DNA of 64,000 nucleotides from Flavobacterium sp. MedPE-SWcel. Lineage in GTDB: Bacteria > Bacteroidota > Bacteroidia > Flavobacteriales > Flavobacteriaceae. Within the stretch, counting starts at the first letter, position 1. Each line of letters opens with the position of its first letter. Under the pieces are notes generated by a model, which was given only the letters and a program-made list of their open reading frames with translations, searched no databases and was not told where the DNA came from. Below, piece after piece: positions 34,974-43,694 of the stretch. Both the position numbers and the translations under genes were made by a program. The stretch is from contig MPCW01000002.1 of assembly GCA_001874325.1 (NCBI GenBank), forward strand, positions 124,001 to 188,000, given 5' to 3'.

Positions 34974-36800
34974 ATGAGTCAATACAAAAAAATATACAGT
35001 TTTGCTAAAAACTATAAAAAGGAAGTCTATTTAAATATCTTTTTCAATATTCTGTATGCATTTTTTAGCACATTATCATTAATAGCCATAATACCTGTAT
35101 TAAAGGTTATTTTTAAAGATACTGAACCTATTTTAAACAAGCCGACATACAAAGGTCTTGCTGAAATTAAAACTTATCTTGAAGATTTCCTAAATTATTT
35201 CCTTACAAAGACTGTCACAGAATATGGTATATTTACTGTACTAATGTACATTATTGGGTTTATAATTGTAGTTTTTCTACTCAAAAACCTATGTAACTAT
35301 CTAGCTTTATACTTTATTACACATATGAGAAATGGTGTTATAAAAGATATAAGAAAAGATCTATATAGTAAGGTAGTAAAGCTTCCATCCTCATACTATT
35401 CTAACACAACCAAAGGAGATGTTATTGCTAGGCTAACAACTGATGTAAACGAAATAAGCAACTCGTTTTTAAACATCTTAGAAATGATTGTAAAAGAACC
35501 ACTTACAATAATTTTTACATTAGTAACGATGCTTATATTTAGCATTAAGCTTACCTTATTCGTCTTAGTTTTTATACCTATTGCTGGGTTTATAATTTCT
35601 AAAGTAGGAAAATCTCTTAAAAAAAGCTCTCTTAAAATGCAAGTTCAGCAAGGAAAAGTATTATCCATGCTAGAGGAAACTGTTAGTGGCTTAAAAGTTA
35701 TAAAATCATTCACAGCTGAAGAACTGTTTAAAACAAACTTTAACACTACTAATGTAGGTCTCTTTAAATATTCAAACAAAGTAGCTAACCGACAAAATTT
35801 AGCCTCTCCCCTGAGTGAGTTATTAGGTATCATGGTAATAGGAGTTCTTTTAGTTTATGGGGGGTACCTTGTATTTGTAGATGAAAACATGGAAGCTGGA
35901 TTCTTTTTAGGCTATATTTTATTAGCTTACAATATACTTACTCCTGCCAAAAATATATCTAAAGCCAGTTATGGTTTAAAAAGAGGAAATGCATCTGCTG
36001 AAAGAATAATTGAATTATTAGAAACAGATGAAGTTATTAAAGATAAATCTAATTCCTTAGAAAAAGAACACTTCGAAGAAAGTATTACTATAGAAAACAT
36101 CAACTTCGCTTACGAAGATGAAAAAGTACTTAAAAACTTTTCTCTTACTGTACCTAAAGGGCAAACAGTTGCTCTTGTAGGGCAATCTGGTAGCGGAAAA
36201 AGTACTATTGCTAACTTATTGACTCGTTTTTATGATGTACAAGAAGGAACTATTAAAATAGATAATACAGACATAAAAGATTATAAACTTAACGCGCTAC
36301 GTAGTCTTATGGGGCTTGTTACACAAGATAGTATCTTGTTTAATGATACCATACGTAACAACGTGGCACTAGGTAAAGAAAATGCATCTGATGAAGAAAT
36401 TATTGGTGCACTTAAAATTGCTAATGCTTATGAATTTGTAAAAGACTTACCTGAAGACATAGAAACTAATATTGGTGATAGTGGTAATAAACTATCTGGT
36501 GGACAAAAACAACGTCTTAGTATTGCTAGAGCCGTATTAAAAAACCCTCCAATAATGATATTAGATGAGGCTACCTCTGCACTAGATACCGAAAGCGAAA
36601 GGTTAGTACAACAAGCGCTAGAAAACATGATGCAAAACCGTACATCGGTAGTTATTGCACACAGGCTTTCTACTATTCAAAAAGCGGATAAAATTATCGT
36701 TATGAAAAAGGGAGAAATTGTAGAACAAGGTACACATGATGAGCTTATCAATCATGATGGTACATATAAAAAACTTGTAACAATGCAATCATTAGAATAA
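34974..36800 (+). CDS. MsbA-like ABC exporter (fused permease and ATPase)
   Basis: A 608-residue ABC half-transporter with an N-terminal membrane domain of six helices (residues about 20-330) and a C-terminal ATPase. Motifs: Walker A GQSGSGKST (about residue 403), Q-loop LVTQDSILFNDTIRNNVALG, signature KLSGGQKQRLSIARAVLKN, Walker B IMILDEATSALDTESE, and the H-loop VVIAHRLSTIQKADKI. The family includes MsbA (lipid A flippase) and peptide and multidrug exporters; as a homodimer it should move a lipid or amphipath out of the cytoplasm. It starts 4 bp after the mutase gene, so a lipid-linked glycan is a reasonable guess for its cargo. Confidence 0.92.
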   Translation: MSQYKKIYSFAKNYKKEVYLNIFFNILYAFFSTLSLIAIIPVLKVIFKDTEPILNKPTYKGLAEIKTYLEDFLNYFLTKTVTEYGIFTVLMYIIGFIIVVFLLKNLCNYLALYFITHMRNGVIKDIRKDLYSKVVKLPSSYYSNTTKGDVIARLTTDVNEISNSFLNILEMIVKEPLTIIFTLVTMLIFSIKLTLFVLVFIPIAGFIISKVGKSLKKSSLKMQVQQGKVLSMLEETVSGLKVIKSFTAEELFKTNFNTTNVGLFKYSNKVANRQNLASPLSELLGIMVIGVLLVYGGYLVFVDENMEAGFFLGYILLAYNILTPAKNISKASYGLKRGNASAERIIELLETDEVIKDKSNSLEKEHFEESITIENINFAYEDEKVLKNFSLTVPKGQTVALVGQSGSGKSTIANLLTRFYDVQEGTIKIDNTDIKDYKLNALRSLMGLVTQDSILFNDTIRNNVALGKENASDEEIIGALKIANAYEFVKDLPEDIETNIGDSGNKLSGGQKQRLSIARAVLKNPPIMILDEATSALDTESERLVQQALENMMQNRTSVVIAHRLSTIQKADKIIVMKKGEIVEQGTHDELINHDGTYKKLVTMQSLE

Positions 36801-36824
36801 AATAATAAGCTAACTTCAAACATT

Positions 36825-36853
36825 AAAAAAGCTACCAAATTGGTAGCTTTTTT
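36825..36853 (+). terminator. Rho-independent terminator
   Basis: A near-perfect palindrome, AAAAAGCTACCAA / TTGGTAGCTTTTTT, 25 bp after the MsbA-like gene. Confidence 0.9.
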
Positions 36854-36984
36854 AATTTATCTATGCTATAAAACACAACATACAACACTAAGTATCTAAA
36901 AAATCATAAACTGATAACTATATTTTTATCTATTGTATAGTAGAAGGTTGTATATTTATTACATTAAGCAAACTACAACAGTTT

Positions 36985-37683
36985 ATGTACGTTTCACAAA
37001 AAAACATAACATTACCCGAACCTGACACCATAGTATGGAAATATTTAGATCTATCTAAGTTTCTAGACTTATTGCTATGCAAACAACTCTTCATGGCAAG
37101 AGCAGATAAATTTAAGGATCAATATGAAGGTACTTTTAGTGAACCCACACATGGCGAAATGAAAAAGATAGCCCAAGGTAACCCTGAATTCTTACAGCGT
37201 TATAAAAGACACCGCCAAAAAGTTGTAATAAGTAGTTGGCACATTAATGAGTATGAATCATATGCCATGTGGCAAATATTCACACAAAATAGTGAAGGAC
37301 TAGCCATACAATCTACAGTAGGAAGATTACAAGAAGCCTTAGCCCCTGATAATAAATACGAACAACACATTGGAGCAGTAAACTATATTGATTACAAAAA
37401 AGAATTTATTCCGTTTGATGATATGTTTTTTCCCTTTTTATTTAAAAGAAAAAGTTTCCAGTACGAAGGAGAGATTCGAATAATATCTGACCTTACAAAA
37501 CATGATGAAACTATAAATGATGGAGTAAAAATTGATGTAGACATCAACCGTCTTATAGAAAAGATATACATACACCCAAAGTCAGAAAACTGGTATAAAA
37601 ACCTTGTGTTTCAACTTATGGAAGAACTCGGTTTTAACTTTACAATAGAGAAATCTGATTTAGAAAGCGATATACTTATTTAG
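36985..37683 (+). CDS. DUF2971 domain protein
   Basis: A 232-residue cytosolic protein. The DUF2971 hallmarks are visible: an N-terminal KYLDLSKFLDLLLCKQLFMARADKF, then VVISSWHINEYESYAMWQIF, GLAIQSTVGRL, and FKRKSFQYEGEIRII. The family is common in bacteria, often in accessory or defence-like contexts, and has no defined biochemical activity. The region upstream (36854-36984) holds an AT-rich stretch without a clear consensus promoter. The 3' end overlaps the convergent lipoprotein gene by 8 bp. Confidence 0.85.
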   Translation: MYVSQKNITLPEPDTIVWKYLDLSKFLDLLLCKQLFMARADKFKDQYEGTFSEPTHGEMKKIAQGNPEFLQRYKRHRQKVVISSWHINEYESYAMWQIFTQNSEGLAIQSTVGRLQEALAPDNKYEQHIGAVNYIDYKKEFIPFDDMFFPFLFKRKSFQYEGEIRIISDLTKHDETINDGVKIDVDINRLIEKIYIHPKSENWYKNLVFQLMEELGFNFTIEKSDLESDILI

Positions 37684-38458
37684 AAGATGTAGAATCTATT
37701 TCTTTAACCTCGTCGGATTCTGTTTTTATAATTGCCACTGGTTTATAATCCGTAATCTCCCATTCAGCAGAAAGTAAGTCTACATAATAATAATGTACTT
37801 TATCATTCTCGTCAAAAGCACCATTTTTATTAATATCCTCTATAGTACGGTAATATAACTTATTCTGTACCTCTACTACATTCCAGTCTATCAACTCTTG
37901 CATATCCTGAGATAGTTTCTGGAAATTACGACCACTTATATCACTTATATATAATGATTTTATATCATTATCATCTATTTTATCATCATGATTAGTGTCA
38001 TAATCTACAAGTTCATATACTAACACCTGCCTTCTTGCTACTGTATTAAGATAAGTTGCTTTTTGTATTTGCATTTGTTTATCAACAAGCGAATACAATG
38101 CAGTAGAATCTATATGCTGAAACTTTAGATTCTTGAAATATCCTGTAATTTCAAAACGATTATAATTAGATATAGCATAACTAATATTATTAGTTCTACT
38201 ACTACCATAAATTTTACTCCCTTTACCGTATATACGTATATCTCCAATGGGATGAATAAGATATTCTGTCCCTTCCATATGTACAGGTAAATCAGCTATT
38301 TTTATTTGAGTAGTATCTACTCTAGGAGCTTCTTTCTTTATGGTTACCTTAGTATCTTCCTCTTCATAAGTTACCTTAGGTTTAGGTTTAACCTCCTCTT
38401 TACACCCTATAAAAAAAGGTACTGAAAGTAGTAATGATAATAGTGCTATTCTTTTCAT
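37676..38458 (-). CDS. Lipoprotein with two EF-hand-like acidic loops
   Basis: A 260-residue predicted lipoprotein of unrecognised family (signal RIALLSLLLSVPFFIGCKEE, lipid Cys about residue 19). After a charged linker it is beta-rich. Two 12-residue EF-hand/dockerin-like loops are visible, DTNHDDKIDDND and DINKNGAFDEND, each with acidic or Asn residues at positions 1, 3, 5, 9 and 12, so calcium binding is plausible. It shares the minus strand with the TonB-dependent receptor upstream (45 bp gap) and may be a surface partner of that receptor. It overlaps the end of the DUF2971 gene. Confidence 0.75.
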   Translation of the reverse strand: MKRIALLSLLLSVPFFIGCKEEVKPKPKVTYEEEDTKVTIKKEAPRVDTTQIKIADLPVHMEGTEYLIHPIGDIRIYGKGSKIYGSSRTNNISYAISNYNRFEITGYFKNLKFQHIDSTALYSLVDKQMQIQKATYLNTVARRQVLVYELVDYDTNHDDKIDDNDIKSLYISDISGRNFQKLSQDMQELIDWNVVEVQNKLYYRTIEDINKNGAFDENDKVHYYYVDLLSAEWEITDYKPVAIIKTESDEVKEIDSTSSK

Positions 38459-38503
38459 CTCTCTATTAGGTATATACCAAAAATAACGAAAATGTTTTAA
38501 TTA

Positions 38504-40996
38504 TTATATTTTAGCATTCAGCTTTATACTAAAAACACGAGTAGTTAAGTAATTAGGGATACCATATTGCGATTTAGTATACACATCACGAACCCAAGTA
38601 TTGGTAATTGCATTTTGGTTATCAAACAAGTTAAATATCTCTAATCCTATTGATAATTCTTCAAACATAGCAAGCCAATGCCCTTTATCGTGCTGTTGTT
38701 TAGCATCTGTAAATACATAAGCAAAACCTGCATCTGCACGACGATAATCATTAAGACGCGATTGATATTGATAAGGATCTGCATATGATGGTGAACCACC
38801 AGGGAGTCCTGTATTATACACTAAATTAAGATACATTCTCAAGTTTGGAATATTAGGCACATAATCTTGAAATAAAATACCAAATTTTAACCTCTGGTCT
38901 GTAGGTCTAGCAATATATCCCCTATCTTGATAATTCTCTTCTGTCTTTAAATATCCAAATGTTACCCACGATTCTGTACCTGGTACAAATTCTCCGTTCA
39001 TACGCACATCCAAACCATAAGCATAAGCAACAGCATCGTTATCTGCTTTATATCTTATACGTACATTTTCTAATGTATATGTATTTACATCATCTAACTT
39101 TTTATAATAAGCTTCTGAAACTAATTTAAATGGTCGTTCCCATAACTTAAAACTATAATCGTTAGCGAGTACAATATGTATTGATTGTTGTGCTTTTACA
39201 TCAGTATTTACAGCTCCTAATGAATTTCTTAACTCTCTATAAAATGGTGGTTGATGGTACAACCCTCCTGCAATACGAAATAACATATCGCGCTCCCAGT
39301 CAGGTTTTATAGTAAACTGCGCTCTTGGACTAACCGTCATCTGACTTTTACCTGTAGTACCACCTGCACTAACCTGCCATTGATGTGCTCTAACACCTGC
39401 ATTCATCCAGATATCACTTGTACCTAATGTTGCTCTTCTACTCCATTGTACATAACCTGATACACGATTAATCTCTACAAAGTTAGTAGCTCTTACATTT
39501 TGATAAGGAGTTAATGGCCCTGTATATGGGTTATAAGGCTGATCGTTTATTGGTTGATCTATTATTGGTGCAGGAAGTGAAAAACCAGCAGAATCAATTA
39601 CTTCCCATTCTACTAAACGGTCACGAATATCTTCACGAGTATATTTTACACCCCATTCTAATTTATTTTTCTCTATATCATGAAATCCTTTCACTTCGGC
39701 ATTCACAATAAGCGCATCAAGATCATTACGAGCATGATTAAGTTGCGACCCCACTCCTCTTGCAGATTTTATATCTCCAAAAGTATCTGAACCTATATTA
39801 GTATCTACCTCACCTAACGCATATTGTGCTAATATATCAAAGTGCTCTTGTTCTTGCGTATGATAAATAGACCCTATTACTTTTAATTTAAAATCGTCTG
39901 ATACTTTATATGTTGATTTAAAAGCTCCAAAATAGGTTTCATATTCATCTTTCTCTTGCCCTTGATAAATTATCTGTAAGGCAATAGGCTCATCAATAGT
40001 ACCAAAATTAGTTTGACGTGATAAAGGTTGATAATGATATTTGTTTTGTGAAATATTACCTAAAAAACTTAATTCCCATTTTTCATTAGGGTTAAAATTT
40101 ATCATCGTTTGTACATCAGCAAACGTAGGTTTAAAATTACTTTCAGTTTCTTGACTATTTACTAATAAACTATTATCACGGTAACGCGCCCCTATTATAC
40201 CATTCCATTTTTTATTCTTTGACACAGATTCTAATGTAAGGCTCCCACCCAAAAAACTAGCTTCTAGCTCTGCACCAAAATCTTTAGGGCGACGATATGT
40301 AATATCTAACACTGATGATAATTTATCTCCATATCGTGCCTGAAATCCCCCAGAAGAAAAGTCTACATTTTGCACCATCGCAGTATTAGTAAAACTTAAC
40401 CCCTCTTGCTGTCCTGAACGAATAAGAAATGGACGATATATCTCTATATCCTCTACATAAACAAGGTTCTCATCATAATTACCTCCACGTACAGAATACT
40501 GTGTACTCAATTCATTATTACTATTACCACCTAGTAGTTTTATAATATTTTCTACCCCTGCATTAGCCCCTGGTATGTTACGTATTACCGCAGGTGATAT
40601 ATTTGTTATTCCTTCTACACGCTTCCTACCTGTTTTAGCATCAATTACAATATTATTAAGCGTTTCACTACCCGTTAGCATAAACGAGTTAAACTCAAAG
40701 CTATCATTATAAGTCATCTGCACATTCTCTATAGAAGATAACTTAAAACTAATGTGAGAAAAGTAAATATCTACAGGCACATCTACTGGAACTTCTATTT
40801 TATAAAACCCTGTATTGTCAGTAGTTGTTGTTACCTGCCCCGAAGGTCCATCATAATATACATTTACATCTTCAATAGGCACATTTTGCTCATCGAGTAT
40901 AACACCATAAAGTATCGGATTCTTTTGTGCAAAAAGTATAGTACTAAATAATATGAATGTAAGCGTAAGTAGCTTATTTATCTTTATCGTTTTCAA
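38504..40996 (-). CDS. TonB-dependent receptor with carboxypeptidase-like N-terminal domain
   Basis: An outer-membrane active transporter of about 830 residues. The signal peptide is INKLLTLTFILFSTILFAQ. A CarbopepD_reg-like beta-sandwich follows (ILYGVILDEQNVPIEDVNVYY). Next are the plug domain (SPAVIRNIPGANAGVENIIKLLGGN, QYSVRGGNYDENLVYVEDIEIYRP) and the 22-strand barrel, ending in TTRVFSIKLNAKI. Such proteins import bulky nutrients using TonB energy; the substrate is unknown. I place the start at a TTG (40996) directly before the signal peptide, which overlaps the M23 gene end by 23 bp. The nearest in-frame ATG is at 41056 and would add 20 residues. Confidence 0.88.
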   Translation of the reverse strand: MKTIKINKLLTLTFILFSTILFAQKNPILYGVILDEQNVPIEDVNVYYDGPSGQVTTTTDNTGFYKIEVPVDVPVDIYFSHISFKLSSIENVQMTYNDSFEFNSFMLTGSETLNNIVIDAKTGRKRVEGITNISPAVIRNIPGANAGVENIIKLLGGNSNNELSTQYSVRGGNYDENLVYVEDIEIYRPFLIRSGQQEGLSFTNTAMVQNVDFSSGGFQARYGDKLSSVLDITYRRPKDFGAELEASFLGGSLTLESVSKNKKWNGIIGARYRDNSLLVNSQETESNFKPTFADVQTMINFNPNEKWELSFLGNISQNKYHYQPLSRQTNFGTIDEPIALQIIYQGQEKDEYETYFGAFKSTYKVSDDFKLKVIGSIYHTQEQEHFDILAQYALGEVDTNIGSDTFGDIKSARGVGSQLNHARNDLDALIVNAEVKGFHDIEKNKLEWGVKYTREDIRDRLVEWEVIDSAGFSLPAPIIDQPINDQPYNPYTGPLTPYQNVRATNFVEINRVSGYVQWSRRATLGTSDIWMNAGVRAHQWQVSAGGTTGKSQMTVSPRAQFTIKPDWERDMLFRIAGGLYHQPPFYRELRNSLGAVNTDVKAQQSIHIVLANDYSFKLWERPFKLVSEAYYKKLDDVNTYTLENVRIRYKADNDAVAYAYGLDVRMNGEFVPGTESWVTFGYLKTEENYQDRGYIARPTDQRLKFGILFQDYVPNIPNLRMYLNLVYNTGLPGGSPSYADPYQYQSRLNDYRRADAGFAYVFTDAKQQHDKGHWLAMFEELSIGLEIFNLFDNQNAITNTWVRDVYTKSQYGIPNYLTTRVFSIKLNAKI

Positions 40997-42698
40997 CAGA
41001 GGTTGTTTTTTGTGTTCTAAAAAAATGTGATTCGTAAACAGTAACGTTTCCAACATTATCGGTCACTCTGACCTTTAAATCATTACGACCTTCATCTACA
41101 ACATTATCACTAAAATTGTGAAAAATTATATTTGTTTTATAGTCATAATGCATCAAAATCCATTTGCCATTTAACCAAGCATCAAATGTAGCAATTCCCG
41201 AAAGATCGTCGCTTATTTTTACGCTAAAACTTTCTTGTTTAGTAAGCCATTTACCTTTAGTAAAGCTTGGCGCATAAATTTTAGGTGAAGTTACATCTTG
41301 CGATAGTTTAAACTCACCAAGTGTTCTCACTTTTGTAGTAAGCCTACCTTTATCTATATAACTTCTATTATACCCTTTACTATTCCCAGCAATGTCTGCT
41401 ATAAATGTTTTTTGTAAAACTTTAGATGAAAGATGATCGACATTAAAGGAAATTTTTATTTTTTTATGTACTGGCACTCTGTTGTTATGTAGGTATAGTA
41501 CAGAGTCTTTAACATCAAAATCCATGTAGAAATCTTCATAAAAAGCATTTTTAGGAATAAAAACTGAGATGTTGTTTTTAGTATAAAAATTATCTTTTCT
41601 CGATTTCACAAAGTAAGAAGTAGAATCTATCTCTTTTATATCTTTAGCTTCATTAGCAGAATACACAATACTACCCTTAACTATTGTTTTGTTTCCGTGG
41701 AAATCAGAAATTTCTATTTTATAATCTTGTTCTGCACCTTTTGTTATATCAAATTGACCATCAGAAGTATTATTTTTAACTATAGATAGTGGGTATGCCC
41801 TTTTTATAAAAAGTTTCTGGAAACGTTTTTTAGTAGTACGATAATAACTATAATCAATAAAATTATTAGCATATCGCGACTCACTAAAAGAAAAGGTATC
41901 AAAAACATACTTAAATTTAAGACTATCGTTACTAAACATTTCTACTTTATAAACTCCGTTATTACCAGAGCTACCATTAGACCTGTCTGATGTATTTATA
42001 GATAGCCCTATTTTTCCTTTTGCAAATATTTTATTTGCTAGATATGTCCCATCCGTTTGTCGTTTAAGGTTTACTAAAACAGGTGTTTTTGAAACATTTA
42101 CCACTCCATCATCACTTAAAGGATATACCATAAGCCCTTTTACTCTTGGAGCGTTAGTATCTATCATTAATTTTTTAAGCCCAAAATGTAATGGGTTTAT
42201 TATTTTTTGTGTCTTACTATCACGGTATTCAAAATGTAAATGTGGTCCTCCAGAACCTCCTGTATTACCCGATAGCGCTATTACCTCACCTTGCTCAACA
42301 GGTATTTCGTTAGGTTTAAAAAATAACTCTATAGCAAAACTTTCTTTCTTGTACTGTCTCGCCTTAACAATATCATTTATTTTATCTGCATAAGACGATA
42401 AATGACCATATACAGTAGTATAACCATTAGGATGCGCTACATACAATGCTGTACCATAACCATAAGTAGACACTTTTATACGAGCCACATAACCATCGGC
42501 TGCAGCATGTACTGGCAACCCTGTTTTTTGTTGTGTTCTATAATCTAAACCTGCGTGAAAATGATTTGTTCTAACCTCTCCAAATGTTCCTGAAGGATGT
42601 AAAGGAATATCTAAGGGAGATTGAAAATAGTCCTGCGGATAAGGATTCTGCGCAAAAGATAACGCAGTATATAGCAGAAAAATAATTAGTAATCTCAT
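40974..42698 (-). CDS. M23 family metallopeptidase
   Basis: A 574-residue exported endopeptidase (signal RLLIIFLLYTALSFAQ). The LytM/M23 zinc site is seen in HFHAGLDYRTQQ (His and Asp ligands) and GGPHLHFEY (His-x-His), with the lead-in AADGYVARIKVSTYGYGTALYVAH. This domain cuts peptidoglycan cross-bridges or, in some members, only binds them. The remaining about 400 residues form beta-sandwich modules (repeats of SVKISDDLSGIATFDAW and VRVTDNVGNVTVYESHF type). It is upstream of and overlaps the TonB receptor gene by 23 bp, so the two are cotranscribed. Confidence 0.9.
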   Translation of the reverse strand: MRLLIIFLLYTALSFAQNPYPQDYFQSPLDIPLHPSGTFGEVRTNHFHAGLDYRTQQKTGLPVHAAADGYVARIKVSTYGYGTALYVAHPNGYTTVYGHLSSYADKINDIVKARQYKKESFAIELFFKPNEIPVEQGEVIALSGNTGGSGGPHLHFEYRDSKTQKIINPLHFGLKKLMIDTNAPRVKGLMVYPLSDDGVVNVSKTPVLVNLKRQTDGTYLANKIFAKGKIGLSINTSDRSNGSSGNNGVYKVEMFSNDSLKFKYVFDTFSFSESRYANNFIDYSYYRTTKKRFQKLFIKRAYPLSIVKNNTSDGQFDITKGAEQDYKIEISDFHGNKTIVKGSIVYSANEAKDIKEIDSTSYFVKSRKDNFYTKNNISVFIPKNAFYEDFYMDFDVKDSVLYLHNNRVPVHKKIKISFNVDHLSSKVLQKTFIADIAGNSKGYNRSYIDKGRLTTKVRTLGEFKLSQDVTSPKIYAPSFTKGKWLTKQESFSVKISDDLSGIATFDAWLNGKWILMHYDYKTNIIFHNFSDNVVDEGRNDLKVRVTDNVGNVTVYESHFFRTQKTTSVENDKDK

Positions 42699-42819
42699 AA
42701 AGGCTAAAGTATAAAAAAGAAGCTAAAAACCCGCAATAGCTAGGGTTTAACTTATAACTATTTACATTACAATTTATTACAGAAACATGAAAAAATTTAT
42801 AATAATTTTAGCATAATTG

Positions 42820-42849
42820 TTGTTTGTAAACAAAGTAATACTAACTTTG
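42820..42849 (+). promoter_or_regulatory. Promoter (TTG-N19-TAACTTTG)
   Basis: TTG at 42820-42822 and TAACTTTG at 42842-42849, 19 bp apart, 28 bp upstream of the coiled-coil gene start. This is a full consensus promoter for the coiled-coil/zapA transcript. Confidence 0.6.
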
Positions 42850-42877
42850 TAGTATATTGTAATGAATATTGACTACT

Positions 42878-43168
42878 ATGAGCGGATTAACCGAAATAGT
42901 TGATTATCTGGAAAATAACCTCGAAAAGCTATACCAAAAAATGGAAAAGCTAGAACAGGAAAACCAGAAATTAGAGAATCAAATTTTGGAATCAACTAAA
43001 GTTATTAATAGTCAAATGAAGGAGATAGCTTCGTTAGAGAAGCAGAATGAAACTTTGAAAATGACTAATTCATTACTGGGCAGTGACGAAAACAAGAGAG
43101 AAACGAAACTCAAGATAAATTCATTGATCCGTGAGATTGATTATTGCATAACACAACTTTCTGATTAG
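42878..43168 (+). CDS. Short coiled-coil protein upstream of zapA
   Basis: A 96-residue protein almost entirely made of one coiled coil (residues about 8-70, LENNLEKLYQKMEKLEQENQ and following heptads) with a short C-terminal helix. It has no membrane segment and no catalytic motif. The position directly before zapA (7 bp gap) and the coiled-coil nature suggest a cell-division or nucleoid-associated role analogous to ZapB, though homology to ZapB cannot be claimed. The ATG at 42878 is preferred to the in-frame TTG at 42869. Confidence 0.8.
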   Translation: MSGLTEIVDYLENNLEKLYQKMEKLEQENQKLENQILESTKVINSQMKEIASLEKQNETLKMTNSLLGSDENKRETKLKINSLIREIDYCITQLSD

Positions 43169-43175
43169 AAAGACA

Positions 43176-43469
43176 ATGAATGAAAAGCTTAAAATAAAAA
43201 TATCAATTGCTGACAGGGTATACCCACTAACGGTAGATCCGTCTCAAGAAGAAGGGTTGAGAAGCGCTTCTAAAAAAATTGACACAATGATTAAGCAATT
43301 CGAAGAAAACTATGCGGTAAGAGATAAACAGGATGTTTTAGCTATGTGTGCTCTACAATTTGCAGCACAAACAGAACAGAAACAAATAGATAGCACTATA
43401 GAGCTTGAAGAAGCTATCACGAAGCTAAAAAGAATGGATGCTAAACTGAGCGAAGTACTTTCGAAATAA
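43176..43469 (+). CDS. zapA: Cell division protein ZapA
   Basis: A 97-residue ZapA. The N-terminal domain shows LKIKISIADRVYPLTVDPSQEEG, then LRSASKKIDTMIKQFEENYAVRDKQDVLAMCALQFA, which is the conserved ZapA pattern. The C-terminal helix forms the tetramer coiled coil. ZapA binds FtsZ and bundles its protofilaments at mid-cell. It is in one operon with the upstream coiled-coil gene. The 6S RNA and rny follow downstream, a neighbourhood that recalls zapA-ssrS of gammaproteobacteria. Confidence 0.92.
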   Translation: MNEKLKIKISIADRVYPLTVDPSQEEGLRSASKKIDTMIKQFEENYAVRDKQDVLAMCALQFAAQTEQKQIDSTIELEEAITKLKRMDAKLSEVLSK

Positions 43470-43502
43470 TAAAAAATACGTTCTTTACATACGTCAAAAA
43501 TA

Positions 43503-43665
43503 CTGCCTACATTAGACATATTTGATAAACTCAACACTAACAAATTAAGATGGGTAAATCTTCGTTTCTAAAGCAAGCTGCCTTGAGCAGATCCTTGAAC
43601 AACGAGTTAGCCCAAAACTTGTCGATTTACGAGTTTATGCAATCCTGCTGATGTAGGCTTTTTTT
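43503..43665 (+). ncRNA. ssrS: 6S RNA (6S-Flavo type)
   Basis: A structured, GC-richer stretch between zapA and rny. The ends pair as GCCTACAT (43505-43512) with ATGTAGGC (43651-43658), followed by a T-run that acts as the terminator, giving a transcript of about 160 nt. Interior arms (for example GGGTAAATC / GATTTAC) pair to build a long rod with an open centre, the 6S plan that mimics an open promoter and sequesters housekeeping RNA polymerase. I recall 6S-Flavo RNA next to zapA in Flavobacteria. No protein-coding ORF explains the region. A covariance-model search against the 6S-Flavo family would settle it. Confidence 0.78.
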
Positions 43666-43694
43666 ATATAAAAACACCAACACTAAAACAATCT

